A DNA stretch of 64,000 nt from Lachnobacterium bovis (GTDB lineage Bacteria > Bacillota > Clostridia > Lachnospirales > Lachnospiraceae), in NCBI RefSeq assembly GCF_900111325.1, contig NZ_FOGW01000010.1:36398-100397 (forward strand), read 5' to 3'. The position numbers and the translations under genes were made by a program. Below, piece by piece: positions 61,953-64,000 of this stretch. The notes under the pieces are model-generated. The model was given only the letters and a program-made list of their open reading frames with translations, ran no database searches and had not been told where the DNA came from. Numbering within the stretch: the first letter of the stretch is position 1; the number at the start of each line of letters is the position of its first letter.

Positions 61953-63827
61953 ATGGAAAAGAGTTTTACAGAAGTCATTTTTAAAGAACCTATTATTGAA
62001 TGGCTAAAGAGCCGAAGATTTTCTGATATAATCGGATTTTATTCAGATCAGGAGTTTATCAATAACTCAGCAATATTTATGGTAGATTTAGATGACAATA
62101 AACTTGTTAGAATGCATGTTGGTCAATTCGATAAGCTACGAGAAATTGCACCAGGAAAAAAGGCAGGTTATGATCAGATATTAGAGGCTGTAGTTGAACA
62201 ATCAGTGCTGTTTACGAGTAAAGAAACAATCAGTTTATTTTTTAATAGACAAGTGTTATTTAATCGTTACAGACAGGGAATCAGATTTGATGAAGTTGAA
62301 TTAGAGTGTCTTGTTAAATCAAAAGTTATTTGGATACATGCCAATTATATGTTATTCAAATCAGAAAATGATCACTTGTGTGCATACATTTTAGTAATGA
62401 ATATTGAAGAATATCACAAACAAAAAGACAAAACAGCGTCAAGCTTTGCAAGGGAGATAAATCCGCTGACTAGTTTGCCAAATATGTTTTTTTTCAGACA
62501 GTTAGCTCCTAATGTGGTATGTCAAAATATTTATGAAAATAACTGTACAGCTTTTGTTCATTTAGATATTGATAACTTTAAAGCTTACAATGCAAGGTAT
62601 GGTTTTTCAAAAGGTGATCAATTATTGAGGTATATAGCTGCTTCATTACAACACTTATTTTCAGAAGATTTAGTTGCCCATTTTGGACAAGACCACTTCG
62701 CGATTGTTACTAGAGAAGGAGGCATAGAGGAGAGGTTATTACATTTAGAAGATTATCTCAAATCTTATCCAAATGGCAATATGGTCCATATCAAATCAGG
62801 AGTCTACCTTATATCGGATGGTGAAGTTGATGTAAGTTTAGCATGTGATAGAGCTAAAATTGCATGTGACAGCATCAAAAAACAATTCGATCAATCAGTT
62901 AGATTTTTTGATGAAGAGTTATTAAGTGTATTAGAAAAGCAAAAATATATTATTGATAATATTGACAAGGCAATCGAGAGAGATGAATTAAAAGTGTATT
63001 ATCAGCCAGTATTTAGTACTAAAACAGGAAAGTTAAGTGGATTTGAAGCTTTATCTAGATGGAATGATCAAAAATATGGTTTTTTATCTCCAGGCGAGTA
63101 CATTGAAGTATTAGAAAAATACAGATTAATACACAAGATAGATATTCATATGATAAAGAGAATATGCAAAGATATAAAAAAATTAGCAGATTTATCGATA
63201 CCGTATGTTCCAGTATCTGTTAATCTCTCTAGACTAGATTTTGAACTTTGTGATATAGCAAACGTAATTGAATCTGAAATTAAGAAAAATAATATACCAA
63301 GACATCTTTTACATATTGAAATCACTGAAAGTGTATTGACTGAAAATGCAGATGATTTACAAGAAAAAATTGAATTCTTTCAAACTAAGGGATACGAAGT
63401 TTGGATGGACGATTTTGGAAGTGGATATTCTTCACTCAATGTCCTAAAGGATTATAATTTTGACGTGCTAAAAATCGACATGCTTTTTCTGCGAGATTTT
63501 GAGTCAAATCCTAAGTCAAAAGAGATTGTCGCTTCTATCATAGAGATGGCAAAAAAACTTGGGATAGATACTTTAGTGGAAGGTGTTGAAACAAAAGAGC
63601 AATACGATTATTTAAAAGAGATAGGGTGTAACAAGGTGCAAGGATACTATCTAGGTAAGCCGAGCCCGTTTGACAAAAGATTGATATCGTTTATTGCTAA
63701 AAATGTAGAAAGTAAAAACCTGAAAGATACTAACAATTTAATATTGGAAAAAAGTGTAACAAAAAAACAAGATTCTATTATTACTCCTAGAATCTTAGCA
63801 ACAAAATATCAGCGTGCGTTTGTTTAA
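61953..63827 (+). CDS. c-di-GMP phosphodiesterase: degenerate GGDEF plus EAL domain
   Basis: A 624-residue cytoplasmic protein. The N-terminal 160 residues are of unrecognised type. A GGDEF-like domain follows, whose active-site motif reads GQDHF (about residues 244-248), so it should not make c-di-GMP but may bind GTP or regulate. The EAL domain (about 335-590) is intact: FEALSRW (about 363), SVNLSRLDFEL, IEITESVL, WMDDFGSGYSSLN, LKIDM and VEGVETKEQ. It should cleave c-di-GMP, favouring motility, in keeping with its sigma-D-like promoter and its place near a chemoreceptor. The ribosome site is weak (AAAGAAAG). Confidence 0.9.
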   Translation: MEKSFTEVIFKEPIIEWLKSRRFSDIIGFYSDQEFINNSAIFMVDLDDNKLVRMHVGQFDKLREIAPGKKAGYDQILEAVVEQSVLFTSKETISLFFNRQVLFNRYRQGIRFDEVELECLVKSKVIWIHANYMLFKSENDHLCAYILVMNIEEYHKQKDKTASSFAREINPLTSLPNMFFFRQLAPNVVCQNIYENNCTAFVHLDIDNFKAYNARYGFSKGDQLLRYIAASLQHLFSEDLVAHFGQDHFAIVTREGGIEERLLHLEDYLKSYPNGNMVHIKSGVYLISDGEVDVSLACDRAKIACDSIKKQFDQSVRFFDEELLSVLEKQKYIIDNIDKAIERDELKVYYQPVFSTKTGKLSGFEALSRWNDQKYGFLSPGEYIEVLEKYRLIHKIDIHMIKRICKDIKKLADLSIPYVPVSVNLSRLDFELCDIANVIESEIKKNNIPRHLLHIEITESVLTENADDLQEKIEFFQTKGYEVWMDDFGSGYSSLNVLKDYNFDVLKIDMLFLRDFESNPKSKEIVASIIEMAKKLGIDTLVEGVETKEQYDYLKEIGCNKVQGYYLGKPSPFDKRLISFIAKNVESKNLKDTNNLILEKSVTKKQDSIITPRILATKYQRAFV

Positions 63828-63851
63828 GTAATTAAGTAAAGGCATGTAATA

Positions 63852-63908
63852 CAACTGAATAATAGAAATTCACAATTGAATAAAAGAAATTCACAATTGA
63901 ATAAAAGA
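63852..63908. repeat. 21-bp tandem repeat (2.7 copies)
   Basis: Units CAA(C/T)TGAATAA(T/A)AGAAATTCA at 63852-63872 and 63873-63893, then a partial third copy to 63908. It lies directly after the EAL gene. Confidence 0.85.
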
Positions 63909-63958
63909 TTAGATAGATGTTAAATGAAAAACAGAACAATTAAATATAAACTTTGTGA

Positions 63959-63964
63959 TATAAT
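63959..63964 (+). promoter_or_regulatory. Extended -10 element at the right edge
   Basis: TGA-TATAAT, with the same TTTGTGATATAAT context as the lipoprotein promoter, suggests the start of a transcript for a gene beyond the window. No convincing -35 box is seen. Confidence 0.45.
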
Positions 63965-64000
63965 AGCGAATAGCTATAATAAGTTCGGAGTTTATATATA

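Overview
The window looks like chromosomal DNA of a low-GC, anaerobic, motile Firmicute, most likely a Lachnospiraceae-type clostridium. The support is strong AAGGAGG ribosome sites, very AT-rich spacers, a group-B-type [FeFe] hydrogenase, a TGS-domain nucleoside kinase beside rpoD-trmK, a lysine riboswitch on dapA, sigma-D-like promoters at chemotaxis and c-di-GMP genes, and PyrK/PyrD-type pyrimidine synthesis. No taxonomic search was possible.

Layout. 1-9.4 kb: BrkB-type membrane protein, secreted transglutaminase-like protein, small membrane protein, WYL regulator, NhaC-type antiporter (minus), and a small decayed patch at 6.5-7.2 kb that holds a remnant of a YhcG/DUF1016 nuclease gene. 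Then come a cytidylate-kinase-like protein and an SLC13/ArsB-type permease. 9.6-15.8 kb is an accessory island: two overlapping XRE-type regulators, a 186-bp IS3-derived miniature element, a small secreted protein, an attenuator-like hairpin, three integral membrane proteins, an ABC ATPase and a membrane-anchored protein. 15.9-19.4 kb (minus): TPR-GGDEF protein and TypA/BipA. 19.7-28.4 kb is biosynthetic: CobA-like protein, Ig-NodB deacetylase, lysine riboswitch-dapA-dapB, a dihydroorotase-family protein that has lost key catalytic residues, and pyrF-pyrK-pyrD.

28.6-33.2 kb is a MacAB/YknXYZ-like efflux operon with two different adaptor proteins. 33.4-36.3 kb carries the hydrogenase, a cold-shock protein and an unrecognised gene. 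36.5-41.7 kb carries M18 aminopeptidase, DegV, a tRNA-Leu with anticodon AAG, and an ABC pair whose ATPase has degenerate motifs. 41.8-48.8 kb is a housekeeping block: dgt-like, dnaG, rpoD, trmK, nucleoside kinase, RNase P RNA. 49.1-58.7 kb: ClpX with a long acidic N-terminal extension, a YhaO/YhaN (SbcD/SbcC-like) pair in which the ATPase carries a membrane hairpin, EamA transporter, argJ, proC, lipoprotein. 58.9-63.8 kb is a signalling end: a chemoreceptor operon, a small Cse60-like gene (minus), and an EAL phosphodiesterase with a broken GGDEF motif.

The most notable items are the probably inactive dihydroorotase paralogue, the 9.6-15.8 kb regulator/secreted-protein/ABC island, the degenerate ABC ATPase pair at 39.4-41.7 kb, the A34 tRNA-Leu, and the decayed nuclease and IS3 remnants. 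No CRISPR array, prophage, integrase or intact transposase was found.
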